A stretch of 64,000 nt of DNA from an uncultured Bacteroides sp. (GTDB taxonomy: Bacteria > Bacteroidota > Bacteroidia > Bacteroidales > Bacteroidaceae). Below are positions 9,601-16,983 of this stretch, one piece after another. The translations under genes and the position numbers were made by a program. The first letter of the stretch is position 1; each line of letters begins with the position of its first letter. The stretch spans positions 1 to 64,000 of the forward strand of contig UQVZ01000001.1 of assembly GCA_900544675.1 (NCBI GenBank), read 5' to 3'. The notes under the pieces were generated by a model that searched no databases, was not told the origin of the DNA, and saw only the letters and a list, made by a program, of their open reading frames with translations.

Positions 9601-9679
9601 CACGACCGATAAAGCATACCATTAATAGGAGAATTGTTTGTGCAATCCTCTCAATTCTTTTACAACAAGAATTTTTCAT
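6602..9679 (-). CDS. SusC/RagA-family TonB-dependent outer-membrane transporter
   Basis: A 1025-residue TonB-linked transporter that imports oligosaccharides across the outer membrane. It has an N-terminal signal peptide, a carboxypeptidase-regulatory-like domain (about 30-115), a plug domain that begins after EEVVVVGYGTQKK and contains the SusC signature FLKDAASASIYGNRAANGVI (about 210-230), and a C-terminal barrel ending in SFGINLNF. Length is typical. It pairs with the SusD-like lipoprotein just downstream, and a GH29 fucosidase gene lies 92 bases upstream on the same strand, so a fucosylated or L-galactosylated glycan is the likely cargo. Confidence 0.95.
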   Translation of the reverse strand: MKNSCCKRIERIAQTILLLMVCFIGRANAQGQSIVKGTVTDSSGETLIGVSILVKGTTNGVISDLNGEYSIAIHPNDVLQFSYVGYITQEIRPGNNQVLNVILKEDTKQLEEVVVVGYGTQKKVNLTGAVSSIDSDDLINKPVMSTAQAIAGLAPGLSVVANSGRPGAGASVKIRGTGTFSSAGTDPLVLIDGISGSIDDVDPNDIQSISFLKDAASASIYGNRAANGVILIETKKGQKGKTQISYNATFGWQTPTELPDFLPSWEYAQYYNMAMSNMGMAEAYSAEQIQKYRDGSDPDNYPNVNHLKWLLETGSGFQHQHNISVRGGNERTSYSLSIGYRKQNGLTEKTSNERMTAIFSLQSQLTNRLSLNLNINAYNNNYDAPNGEPQSIDGMIGYAVREPVNIAGQKSDGTFGSQDNYSPEAWLAGESFIHNISRNISASGQLKWDTPIDGLSISGKAGVNYWTKYDKAYRAETYFDETKTVGPSTLNIWSGNNTYTTLEALVNYEKVFKEAHSLKILAGTSVEQSANRELSGYRNTFPNNFLYELGSGDASTATNNSTLDEYALVSFFGRINYSYKDRYLFEGNLRYDGSSRFAENNRWGLFPSLSAGWRISEEDFWKESNAVNFFDNLKLRISYGVLGNQNIGTYPYQQVYDLGHNYPLGNPAVLVPGTYISTYKNQDITWEKTAITNVGLDFGMFNGVINGSIEYFYKYTSDILAPVEVTGIMGRNVGESNVGAVSNKGIEVNLSFNGHIGKDFHFSIAPNFTWVKNAVEELAGGATEEINNNRIVGEPLGIIYGYQTDGLFVDQAEIDAAPEQLVGKSNLKPGYVRYKDISGPNGVPDGKVDAEYDRTVLGSTTPKFYYGLNLSASYKGFDFSALLQGLGGYQRLIGSYMAYAFYNNGNIQRWQAENCWTEENPNKWAEYPRIETLNMNHPNLQTSDYWMRNASFLRIKNVQLGYTFPKAITKKMGIEKLRLYVSGQNLYSFNGFYKGWDPENEIGTGDAPSYYPITAIYSFGINLNF

Positions 9680-9722
9680 AATACATCTATGTTTAAATGT
9701 TAAAAAAAGGCATAATTTGAGC

Positions 9723-9746
9723 TTGCCGACTTATAAAAGCCGGCAA
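9723..9746 (-). promoter_or_regulatory. Hairpin between GH29 and susC-like gene
   Basis: TTGCCG (9723-9728) and CGGCAA (9741-9746) form a short stem in the 92-base spacer between the fucosidase stop and the SusC start. It may be a weak terminator or an mRNA-processing site that sets the ratio of enzyme to transporter. Confidence 0.4.
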
Positions 9747-9771
9747 ACTACTTCATTTATTATATAACTTT

Positions 9772-11421
9772 TTACCTTATTTTGAAAACCGGAGCTATCG
9801 TGTTCACTTGTTTTTCAGGAAGTTTGATAGATAATCCTTGGGAAGTGCGGTTAAATTCCACTTTCCCGTAGCCCAGCAGTTGCACTTCTTTTATTTCTTC
9901 GGGATAAAGTTTGTTTCCTTTGGCAAGCGATTTTACGACTATTGTCTTATTTTCAGGCCATGCCAAGGCTACCGCATATAAATATCCGTCTTTCTGGGTG
10001 AAACGTATTTCTTGTGCTGTGGCGGTGGTATAAGAGCCTTCGTTGAATCCTTGGGCATTGAGAGCAATATCTGAATCGGCAATAGGACCTTCGCCGAATA
10101 CTTTCCAAGGACGTGTGTCGTAAATAGCTTCTTTGTTGATAGCCATCCAGTCGCCGAATTCGTTCAGAATTTTAGCTTCTTTTTCATCGAATGTTCCATC
10201 GGCACGCAGAGGGACGCTTAGTAAAAGATTACCGTTTTTACTTACGACATCCATTAATAGTTTTACTACACTACTGGCTGATTTATAAGCATCTTGTTCA
10301 TAAATGGATGTATTGTAGTGCCATCCGCCCAAGCAGGTGCAGGTTTGCCAAGGGTCGGGAAGTATTTCATTGGGAGCTCCGCGCTCGACGTCCCAAACCA
10401 AGGCTTTCCGCTCTTCTTCGTTAAGAATCTTGCCGAACATCACGGCTTCCAGCTTGCCGTTGTGTGTGGCTTTGCTGTGATTATAGAAGTGGGCAGCTAT
10501 TTTCAGACCGGCATCGCTGATACCATAAAAAGGCATAACGGTTACGTCAAAGTAAAGCAAATCGGGATTATAACGGTTGATGACATCCAGTGTGCGGTTG
10601 TAGAAATTGGTTACAAATTCCTGGGTAGGCAGGCAAGCACCTTCTCCCCAAGCCCATTGGCGGTGTATCATGCCATTGTCCCAACTGTTTTCGCTAAGCG
10701 GATGATTTTGTGCATACAGTTCTTGGGGGTCGTAGCCTTCCCACCATTTGCCTTTACCGTCGGCTTTAGTCAGTTTGCCATCGTAGGGAATGCCTTTTTT
10801 CGGTCCGATGGTATCATGGCGTTGTGCCACTTCATACCAGGTCCATGCATGGTCGGCATGTAGACTGACTCCAAAAGGAAGTCCATACTTACGGGCAGCT
10901 TTTTCCCATTCACCCAAGATGTTTCGTTTCGGACCAATGTTTATCGAGTTCCATGCTTGATACTTGCTGTCCCATAAGTCGAAATTGTCGTGGTGGTTGC
11001 CTAAAGCGAAAAAATATTGGGCACCTATTTTTTTGTAGAATGCGACCAACGAGTCAGGATTCCAGTGTTCTGCCTTGAACAAAGGAAGAATATCTTTGAA
11101 TCCCACTTCAGAGGGATGTCCATAGTGCTCTACATGATAGTTATATTCTTTAGACCCTTCGATATAGAGGCTTCGAGCCATCCAGTCGCCCGAACCTTCT
11201 ACACATTGAGGTCCCCAATGCGCCCAAATGCCGAATTTTGCATTGCGGAACCATTCCGGCACTTCATACGCTTTTAAGGATTCCAGTGTAGGCTGAAAAT
11301 CGCCTTTCATCATCGGTTCATCCGCTTCCGAAACGGGCACTTGATAAGCTGATTGAGGAGTTTTGCTACACGATATAAACGCGGTGCATAGCAAGGAAAG
11401 AAGGAAGACTTTGTTTTTCAT
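9772..11421 (-). CDS. GH29 alpha-L-fucosidase (lipoprotein)
   Basis: A 549-residue GH29 glycosidase that would remove terminal alpha-L-fucose, or possibly L-galactose, from glycans. The signal sequence ends in a lipobox (FISC, cysteine 18), so it is probably membrane-anchored. Family features are WFRNAKFGIWAHWGP (57-71), the substrate-binding HH pair in GNHHDNFDLWDS (141-152) and the likely nucleophile D292 in DLLYFDVTVMP. A C-terminal beta-sandwich follows from about residue 420. The acid/base residue is not evident by eye. The gene lies upstream of SusC/SusD on the same strand and diverges from an AraC regulator. A deleted copy of its 5' region lies at 4116-4278. Confidence 0.93.
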   Translation of the reverse strand: MKNKVFLLSLLCTAFISCSKTPQSAYQVPVSEADEPMMKGDFQPTLESLKAYEVPEWFRNAKFGIWAHWGPQCVEGSGDWMARSLYIEGSKEYNYHVEHYGHPSEVGFKDILPLFKAEHWNPDSLVAFYKKIGAQYFFALGNHHDNFDLWDSKYQAWNSINIGPKRNILGEWEKAARKYGLPFGVSLHADHAWTWYEVAQRHDTIGPKKGIPYDGKLTKADGKGKWWEGYDPQELYAQNHPLSENSWDNGMIHRQWAWGEGACLPTQEFVTNFYNRTLDVINRYNPDLLYFDVTVMPFYGISDAGLKIAAHFYNHSKATHNGKLEAVMFGKILNEEERKALVWDVERGAPNEILPDPWQTCTCLGGWHYNTSIYEQDAYKSASSVVKLLMDVVSKNGNLLLSVPLRADGTFDEKEAKILNEFGDWMAINKEAIYDTRPWKVFGEGPIADSDIALNAQGFNEGSYTTATAQEIRFTQKDGYLYAVALAWPENKTIVVKSLAKGNKLYPEEIKEVQLLGYGKVEFNRTSQGLSIKLPEKQVNTIAPVFKIR

Positions 11422-11476
11422 GATATATTGTATTGTTTAGTTGATGAATCTTTTTTATATTCGGTTTCTAACAATG

Positions 11477-11484
11477 CAAAAGTA
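11477..11484 (-). promoter_or_regulatory. -7 element of the GH29-SusCD unit
   Basis: The minus strand reads TACTTTTG, matching TAnnTTTG, 56 bases upstream of the fucosidase start. No clear -33 element is seen, consistent with a promoter that needs an activator such as the adjacent AraC protein. Confidence 0.5.
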
Positions 11485-11531
11485 AAATAAAAGATTGGAT
11501 ACTTGATAGAAGAATGTAGAGAATGTATAGG

Positions 11532-11604
11532 ACAAAATCGATATAGAGTGAGGCTTTTAGGTAAAAACTAAAACAAAATCGATGTTTTGTTTCACAATAT
11601 CGAT
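11532..11604. promoter_or_regulatory. Three helically phased ACAAAATCGAT repeats (AraC operator)
   Basis: ACAAAATCGAT occurs at 11532-11542 and 11573-11583, and ACAATATCGAT at 11594-11604. The spacings of 41 and 21 bases are close to four and two turns of DNA, so all copies face the same side. They lie between the divergent GH29 and AraC genes, upstream of the -7 element at 11477-11484, where an AraC-family activator would bind. Confidence 0.6.
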
Positions 11605-11667
11605 AAAGCCTTTGACGATTCAGAAGAGTTGCTTATTTTTACATCCATTTGATTGAACTGCTTTAAT

Positions 11668-12525
11668 ATGAATCTTTCCATTGATCAATTTCACCCCCTG
11701 GTGTTGAATGCCGGACTGGCTATTCATAACGCTGATTGGAACTGGCAAGATATAGTCAGCCCATTTATCCGGTTGTATTATGTGACGGAGGGTAGTGCGC
11801 AAATCAAGTTGCCTGCTGGCATTTGTGAGTTAAAACCTCATTATATGTATTTCATACCGGCATTTACGGTGCATAGTAATATTTGTCATTCATTTTTTTC
11901 TCATTATTATATACACATTTATGAAGAGAACCAGCAAGGAGTCAGCATCTTGGATGATTGGGAATTTCCGACAGAAATTCCGGGTACGGAATTAGATCTT
12001 GCCTTGATAAAGCGTTTCTGCGAGATAAATCCGCACATGGGTTTACAGAAATCAGACCCGGTGACTTATGATAATAAGCCAACTTTGATACAGAATGTGC
12101 TGAAAAACAAGCAAAGGGATTTTTGCAATAAAGTGGAATCGAGAGGTATTGTCTATCAATTGTTGGCACATTTCATGAAGCGGGCACAAAAGAAAATAAA
12201 GAGTCGTGACGAAAGGATTTCCAGAATTTTATTGTTTATCCATAGTCATCTTTATGAAAATATAAACTTGGATGAACTGGCGGGACAGGCCTGTTTATCC
12301 AAAGACCATTTTATACGTTTGTTCAGGCAAGAAGTGAAAATCACTCCCCTGCAATATATCAACCAGAAAAAAATCGAGAAGGCACAACAGATGTTGGTGA
12401 CTAATGAGGCTTCTGTGAAAAGCATTGCTTTTACGTTAGGATTTGAAGACTATTCGTATTTCAACCGCCTTTTTAAAAAACTGGTGGGAACCACGCCTCA
12501 GGAATATCGTCACTCTTATCATTAA
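11668..12525 (+). CDS. AraC-family transcriptional regulator
   Basis: A 285-residue regulator with an N-terminal cupin-like sensing region and a C-terminal double helix-turn-helix (about 185-283). Typical AraC features are the first helix-turn-helix LDELAGQACLSKDHFIRLFRQ, the linker TPLQYINQKKIEKAQQML, and the second motif SIAFTLGFEDYSYFNRLFKK followed by GTTPQEYR. The ATG at 11668 is preferred; the frame extends only to a TTG five codons upstream. It diverges from the GH29-SusCD genes and probably activates them in response to the sugar, through the phased repeats in the shared intergenic region. Confidence 0.9.
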   Translation: MNLSIDQFHPLVLNAGLAIHNADWNWQDIVSPFIRLYYVTEGSAQIKLPAGICELKPHYMYFIPAFTVHSNICHSFFSHYYIHIYEENQQGVSILDDWEFPTEIPGTELDLALIKRFCEINPHMGLQKSDPVTYDNKPTLIQNVLKNKQRDFCNKVESRGIVYQLLAHFMKRAQKKIKSRDERISRILLFIHSHLYENINLDELAGQACLSKDHFIRLFRQEVKITPLQYINQKKIEKAQQMLVTNEASVKSIAFTLGFEDYSYFNRLFKKLVGTTPQEYRHSYH

Positions 12526-12542
12526 ACGTGCCTGACGATAAA

Positions 12543-12583
12543 AAAGCATACGTATTTCTAGTAAGGCGAAACACGTATGCTTT
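12543..12583. terminator. Bidirectional terminator hairpin
   Basis: AAAGCATACGT (12543-12553) pairs perfectly with ACGTATGCTTT (12573-12583) around a 19-base loop, with an A-run on one side and T-rich sequence on the other. It separates the convergent AraC and alcohol dehydrogenase genes. Confidence 0.7.
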
Positions 12584-12604
12584 ATCGGGAACAGTTATGA
12601 ATGG

Positions 12605-13621
12605 TTAGAACTGAACCAAGATGCGGAACACTTTGCCGGGGTTGGCAGCCCATTGTTCCATAGCTGACGGGGCTTTCTCTGGTGGAACGATAGCTGAGAT
12701 GAGCTGTCCGGCAGGGCAATGACCGCTTTGCATATAGTGGATGACAGCACGGAAATCGGCTGGCAGCGCATTGCGTGAACCACGGATGTCTAATTCCTTT
12801 TGCACAAAATATTTAGTCTGGAAAGAAACTTCGCTTTTGGCATAACCTATGCAGACCACTCGGCCGGTGAAGCTGACTATATCTATTGCCTCGACATAAG
12901 TAGCGGGGCTTCCTACTGCTTCTATTACGACATCGGCTCCCAATCCGCCGGTTATCTCGCTGATACGTTTACGTACATCTTCCGTTTGGGAGTTGATGGT
13001 ATATGCAGCACCCATCTGGCGTGCCAAAGCCAGTTTCTCGTCATCCAGGTCTATTGCTATGACCGTGGCTCCGCGCAGTGAAGCACGTACTACGGCACCC
13101 ATGCCTACCATGCCGGATCCAATAACCGTTACGACGTCATTGTCAATGGTTTGTGCGCGGGAAACGGCATGAAAACCTACACTCATCGGTTCGATTAAAG
13201 CACAGTCGCGTGGCGAGATTTCTCCGGCAGGGATAATCTTTGTCCAAGGCAAAACAGCATATTCACACATTACGCCGTTGCGTTGTACGCCTAATGTCTC
13301 GTTATGTTCGCATGCGTTGACACGACCGTTTCGGCACGAGGCACATTTCCCACAATTGGTGTAGGGATTTACGGTTACATTCATGCCTTTATTCAGATGC
13401 TCAGGTACGTCAGGTCCTACGGCTTCGATGACCGCGCCTACTTCGTGACCGGGAATGACAGGCAACTTTACCATCGGGTTACGTCCTAAATAGGTGTTCA
13501 AGTCAGACCCGCAAAAACCTACATACTTGATTTTAAGCAACACTTCGCCAGAGTGTAACTCCGGATACGCTATTTCCACTACCTTCATTTCAGAAGGAGC
13601 AATAATTTGAACTGCTTTCAT
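12605..13621 (-). CDS. Zn-dependent alcohol dehydrogenase, L-galactonate 5-dehydrogenase-like
   Basis: A 338-residue medium-chain dehydrogenase. The catalytic zinc ligands C37, H59 and E60 (FCGSD, PGHE), the structural zinc cysteines C90, C93, C96 and C104, and the NAD-binding GSGMVGMG (168-175) are present. The stretch RGSRNALPADF closely resembles the GSRNATPEDF region of E. coli LgoD (L-galactonate 5-dehydrogenase), as I recall that sequence. With a FucP-like permease, lactonase and sugar dehydrogenase upstream on the same strand, it probably oxidises L-fuconate or L-galactonate, or a later keto acid. The ATG at 13621 is used; a longer frame overlaps the permease stop. Specificity is inferred, and sorbitol or threonine dehydrogenase activity is not excluded. 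Confidence 0.85.
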   Translation of the reverse strand: MKAVQIIAPSEMKVVEIAYPELHSGEVLLKIKYVGFCGSDLNTYLGRNPMVKLPVIPGHEVGAVIEAVGPDVPEHLNKGMNVTVNPYTNCGKCASCRNGRVNACEHNETLGVQRNGVMCEYAVLPWTKIIPAGEISPRDCALIEPMSVGFHAVSRAQTIDNDVVTVIGSGMVGMGAVVRASLRGATVIAIDLDDEKLALARQMGAAYTINSQTEDVRKRISEITGGLGADVVIEAVGSPATYVEAIDIVSFTGRVVCIGYAKSEVSFQTKYFVQKELDIRGSRNALPADFRAVIHYMQSGHCPAGQLISAIVPPEKAPSAMEQWAANPGKVFRILVQF

Positions 13622-13644
13622 TTTTCTAATTAAAAAAACAATAA

Positions 13645-14895
13645 TCAATCTTTTATTTTATATCCCTTCCATCCATAAAAGGCACAGAAGAGAAAACATA
13701 CTAAAGGTACCAGATAAGCGATATGATAAAAACGCTCATTGATGTGCATCAGATACGCTGTCAATTGTGGCAGACAGGCATTGCCTACAATGGCCATGAC
13801 CAGAAAAGCCGAACCGCTTTTGGTTTGTTCGCCCAATCCTTTCAGCGCTAAAGAGAACTGTGTAGGATACATAATGCTCATAAAGAAGGAAATGCCTAAC
13901 ATGGCATACAGCCCTACTTGTCCGCCAAACGCTATCACAATTCCACAAAGTACGATATTAGCCAATGCATATACCAGCAACATATCTTGCGGACGGAATT
14001 TGCCCATCAGTCCCGTGCCTATCCAACGTCCTAAAAGAAACATCAGCATATACAGACCGAAATAGGTCGTGGCAGCGTCTTCGGTCAGTCCGGCATACGT
14101 ACAGCAGTAGACTAAGAACAGGCTGTTGATGGCTGTCTGCCCACCGTTATAGAAGAACTGGGCTATTACCCCCCAACGCAGATGACTGTGCTTTAATACC
14201 CCGAAGTCTATCAGCTTTTCCTTTGTCGTGATTTTCTTTCCTTCATCGCCTATCTTCGGCAATTTGGAGAAGATAAATAGAATAGCAATCAATATCAAGA
14301 GTAATGCCAGTGCCAGATAAGGCAGTTTCATTGCATCTGTTTCCATCTGGATGTAGGCATCCCATCCACCCGGATAATCGACGGGAAGTGTTTCGCGGGT
14401 ATAGGTAGAACCGCTTAATATCAACTTGCTCAGGAACATGGCAGCAATGAATGCGCCAAGTCCGTTGAAAGACTGGGCGAGATTCAGTCTTCGCGGTGCT
14501 GTGGATGATTCTCCTAATGCCGTAACGTATGGGTTGGCTGCTGTTTCCAGGAAACACATTCCCGTAGCGATGATGAAGAATATGCACAGATAAGCCCAAT
14601 ATTCCTTAATGATTGCCGCAGGAAAGAAGAGCAAGCCGCCTACAGCAGCAAGCAACAGGCCGAAGATGATACCCGCTTTGTAGCTATACCGCTTCATGAA
14701 CATGGCGATGGGTATGGGGAAAATGAAATATGCCAGCCAATAAGCTGACTCGGTGAACGAAGCCTCGAAGGTGTTTAGTTCACACGTCTTCATCAGTTGT
14801 CGTATCATGGTAGGCAACAGGTTGCTGCTGATGGCCCATAAAAAGAACAAACTGAAGACCAGCACCAAAGGCAATGTGTATTTACTGTTTTTCAT
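13645..14895 (-). CDS. MFS sugar permease, FucP (L-fucose:H+ symporter) family
   Basis: A 416-residue integral membrane protein with about twelve hydrophobic segments and FucP-family features: LFFLWAISSNLLPTMIRQLMK at the N-terminus, the conserved ETAANPYVTALG after segment four, and SIMYPTQFSLALKGLG in the second half. FucP proteins import L-fucose, and in E. coli also L-galactose, with protons. The ATG at 14895 is used; the upstream TTG start is unlikely. It lies between the alcohol dehydrogenase and the lactonase on one strand, consistent with uptake of the free sugar released by the fucosidase. Confidence 0.9.
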   Translation of the reverse strand: MKNSKYTLPLVLVFSLFFLWAISSNLLPTMIRQLMKTCELNTFEASFTESAYWLAYFIFPIPIAMFMKRYSYKAGIIFGLLLAAVGGLLFFPAAIIKEYWAYLCIFFIIATGMCFLETAANPYVTALGESSTAPRRLNLAQSFNGLGAFIAAMFLSKLILSGSTYTRETLPVDYPGGWDAYIQMETDAMKLPYLALALLLILIAILFIFSKLPKIGDEGKKITTKEKLIDFGVLKHSHLRWGVIAQFFYNGGQTAINSLFLVYCCTYAGLTEDAATTYFGLYMLMFLLGRWIGTGLMGKFRPQDMLLVYALANIVLCGIVIAFGGQVGLYAMLGISFFMSIMYPTQFSLALKGLGEQTKSGSAFLVMAIVGNACLPQLTAYLMHINERFYHIAYLVPLVCFLFCAFYGWKGYKIKD

Positions 14896-14925
14896 GGTAG
14901 GTGTCAATGATTAAGATGTGTCCTT

Positions 14926-15849
14926 CTATTCGGACATGTTCTTGATGTAAGGCAGCTCGGGCAATTTCCCGAAACCGTAAAAACTGTGTGCGTTTTCGCC
15001 TAAGAAGAGCCGTTTTTCTTCGTCGGTCAGTTCAGCAGACTTGATGATGAAGTCGTAGGACATGCGGTAAGTAATGGCTGTAATCGTGCGGGGATAGTCG
15101 GACCCCCACATCAGTTTGTCCATGCCTACCCAGTCGGCAGCCTGACGGATGGCTTTCACCGCTCCACGGAAAGGATAAAACTCGTCATTGAAGAGCCATG
15201 TGATGCCGCCCGATTCTATACGTACGTTAGGATGGCGTGCCAGCATCACTTGTTCTTTCCAGCTTGGGCAGGTCACCATTCCAAAATGTCCGACGGCTAT
15301 CTTTAACTGTGGGCATTCTGCGATGACTTCTTCCAGTTCTTCCACTTGTGTGTCTCCTTCTGCCATATCAATCGAGAGGAGTACATGGTGTTCCTCCATC
15401 AAGTGGAACATCTGCATCATTTCGTCCGAGTTCAGCCATACACGTCCTTCTTTCAGAAGCAGGCGTTGGGCAGGAATCTTGATACCTTTGAAACCCCGTG
15501 CAATCAGTTGACGTGCTTGTTCCAAGTATCCCGGTTTGCGAAACTCACACATCCCGCAGACGAAGAAACGGTCGGGATAACGTGCTGCAACTTCTTCCAG
15601 ATAGTCATTCTGAAAACCATCGATAAACTCTTGTGTAATCACAGCAGCTCCTACCTGGGCATAATCCATGTTCGACAAGAATCTTTCTGCACTGTTTACC
15701 CCATCTGTCATGAAAGGAGGCAACATCTGTCTGATTTCGCCCATGAATAATGAGCGCCCGTTTTCCAACGTGCGGATAAGCAGACCGTCTACTATCGTGT
15801 CTTGTTTCAGCCACAAATGGGCATGGGCGTCGATAATTGTGTAATCCAT
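14926..15849 (-). CDS. Amidohydrolase, probable L-fucono/L-galactono-lactonase
   Basis: A 307-residue TIM-barrel metal-dependent hydrolase of the amidohydrolase superfamily (COG2159/COG3618 type). The N-terminal metal motif DAHAH (7-11), H188 in VGHFG and D251 in GSDYP fit the metal site. In deoxysugar oxidation pathways such enzymes open the aldonolactone formed by the sugar 1-dehydrogenase. A strong ribosome site, AGGAGG at 15857-15862, fixes the start, and the gene begins 14 bases after the aldo/keto reductase stop. The operon context, not the motif, suggests the lactone substrate; related family members are decarboxylases. Confidence 0.82.
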   Translation of the reverse strand: MDYTIIDAHAHLWLKQDTIVDGLLIRTLENGRSLFMGEIRQMLPPFMTDGVNSAERFLSNMDYAQVGAAVITQEFIDGFQNDYLEEVAARYPDRFFVCGMCEFRKPGYLEQARQLIARGFKGIKIPAQRLLLKEGRVWLNSDEMMQMFHLMEEHHVLLSIDMAEGDTQVEELEEVIAECPQLKIAVGHFGMVTCPSWKEQVMLARHPNVRIESGGITWLFNDEFYPFRGAVKAIRQAADWVGMDKLMWGSDYPRTITAITYRMSYDFIIKSAELTDEEKRLFLGENAHSFYGFGKLPELPYIKNMSE

Positions 15850-15863
15850 AGCAGTTCCTCCTG

Positions 15864-16796
15864 TTAAGTGTTTGCCCAGCTTACACGCATTTGGTCTCCT
15901 ATAATCGCTCTTACCTCCTGCAACAATGTCTCGTCCATCGGTTCCTCAATGAAAGCGACATTCTTGCGTACGTTTTGCGGATTGGCAGTGCTGAAGAGCG
16001 TTGTGGCTATGCGCGGATTGCTTACGGCATATTGCATGGCCAACTTCTCGATAGGATAGTTTTTGGCTTTGCAATGTTCCATTGCTTTACGGCAGGCTTC
16101 AACCAAGGGCTTGGGTGCCGGATGCCATGCTGGTACACCACGCTCAGTAAGCAACCCCATCGACAAAGGTGAGGCATTAATGATACCGATACCTTTCTTC
16201 TCGAAATAATCCAGAAAGTCGGTCAGTTTGTCATCACAAAGGCAGTAATGGCAGAAGTTCAGTACCGTTTCCACAGTTCCTGCCGGTGAGTGGTCAATGA
16301 CCCATTGCAGGTTTTCCAGTTGTAAATCTGTAATTCCTACATGCCCCACAATGCCTTTTTCACGTAATTCGACCAAAGCCGGCAGGGTTTCGTTTACTAC
16401 CTGATTCAGGTCAGCAAATTCAATGTCATGCACATTAATCAGGTCGATGTAGTCGATATTCAGTCGCTCCATGCTTTCGTATACACTCTCTGTAGCGCGT
16501 TTGCCCGAATAATCCCAGGTGTTGATGCCGTCTTTACCGTAACGTCCTACTTTCGTTGAGAGGAAATATTTGTCGCGCGGAATCTCTTTCAATGCTTTTC
16601 CTAATACTTTCTCTGCTTTATAATGACCGTAATAGGGCGATACATCAATAAAATTTATACCCAAATCGAGTGCTGTAAACACGGCTTCTATGCCTTCTTT
16701 TTCCCGGATGTCATGGAATACGCCGCCCAAAGAAGAAGCGCCAAAACTGAGCGCCGAAACTTTCATTCCTGTTTTTCCAATTTCATGGTATTGCAT
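15864..16796 (-). CDS. Aldo/keto reductase, L-galactose/L-fucose 1-dehydrogenase-like
   Basis: A 310-residue AKR with the catalytic tetrad D51, Y56, K82 and H123 (FIDVSPYYG, STKVGRYG, NVHDIEF). Several stretches, including SPYYG, TKVGRYG, HDIEF and INASPLSMGLLTERG, closely resemble plant L-galactose dehydrogenase and bacterial L-fucose/D-threo-aldose 1-dehydrogenase as I remember them. It would oxidise C1 of L-fucose (6-deoxy-L-galactose) or L-galactose to the lactone with NAD(P)+. It is the first gene of a leftward operon with the lactonase, permease and Zn-dehydrogenase, and it diverges from a LacI regulator. Its in vivo sugar is inferred. Confidence 0.87.
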   Translation of the reverse strand: MQYHEIGKTGMKVSALSFGASSLGGVFHDIREKEGIEAVFTALDLGINFIDVSPYYGHYKAEKVLGKALKEIPRDKYFLSTKVGRYGKDGINTWDYSGKRATESVYESMERLNIDYIDLINVHDIEFADLNQVVNETLPALVELREKGIVGHVGITDLQLENLQWVIDHSPAGTVETVLNFCHYCLCDDKLTDFLDYFEKKGIGIINASPLSMGLLTERGVPAWHPAPKPLVEACRKAMEHCKAKNYPIEKLAMQYAVSNPRIATTLFSTANPQNVRKNVAFIEEPMDETLLQEVRAIIGDQMRVSWANT

Positions 16797-16836
16797 AATC
16801 TTACGAATTAAAATGAACTATAATTGATTTTGTAAG

Positions 16837-16844
16837 CAAAAGTA
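16837..16844 (-). promoter_or_regulatory. -7 element of the sugar-oxidation operon
   Basis: The minus strand reads TACTTTTG about 40 bases upstream of the aldo/keto reductase start, the same octamer found upstream of the GH29 gene. No convincing -33 was found. Confidence 0.5.
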
Positions 16845-16888
16845 AAGATTGCGTTTTTTGCTTTTATGCGTTGACATGGAGAAAAAGC

Positions 16889-16920
16889 ACGTAATGGTTT
16901 ACGTAAAAAACTTGTACGTA
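16889..16920. promoter_or_regulatory. Candidate LacI-family operator
   Basis: ACGTAA-N4-TTACGT (16889-16904) is a perfect inverted repeat between the divergent operon and the LacI gene, and a further TACGTA word follows at 16915-16920. A symmetric site of this size suits a LacI-family dimer. It lies upstream of the -7 element at 16837-16844 on the minus strand. Confidence 0.5.
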
Positions 16921-16983
16921 TTGCCTGATGGATTCCGAAGAAAATAGTTACTTTGCATTAACCTTTATAATAAGAAACCTTGT

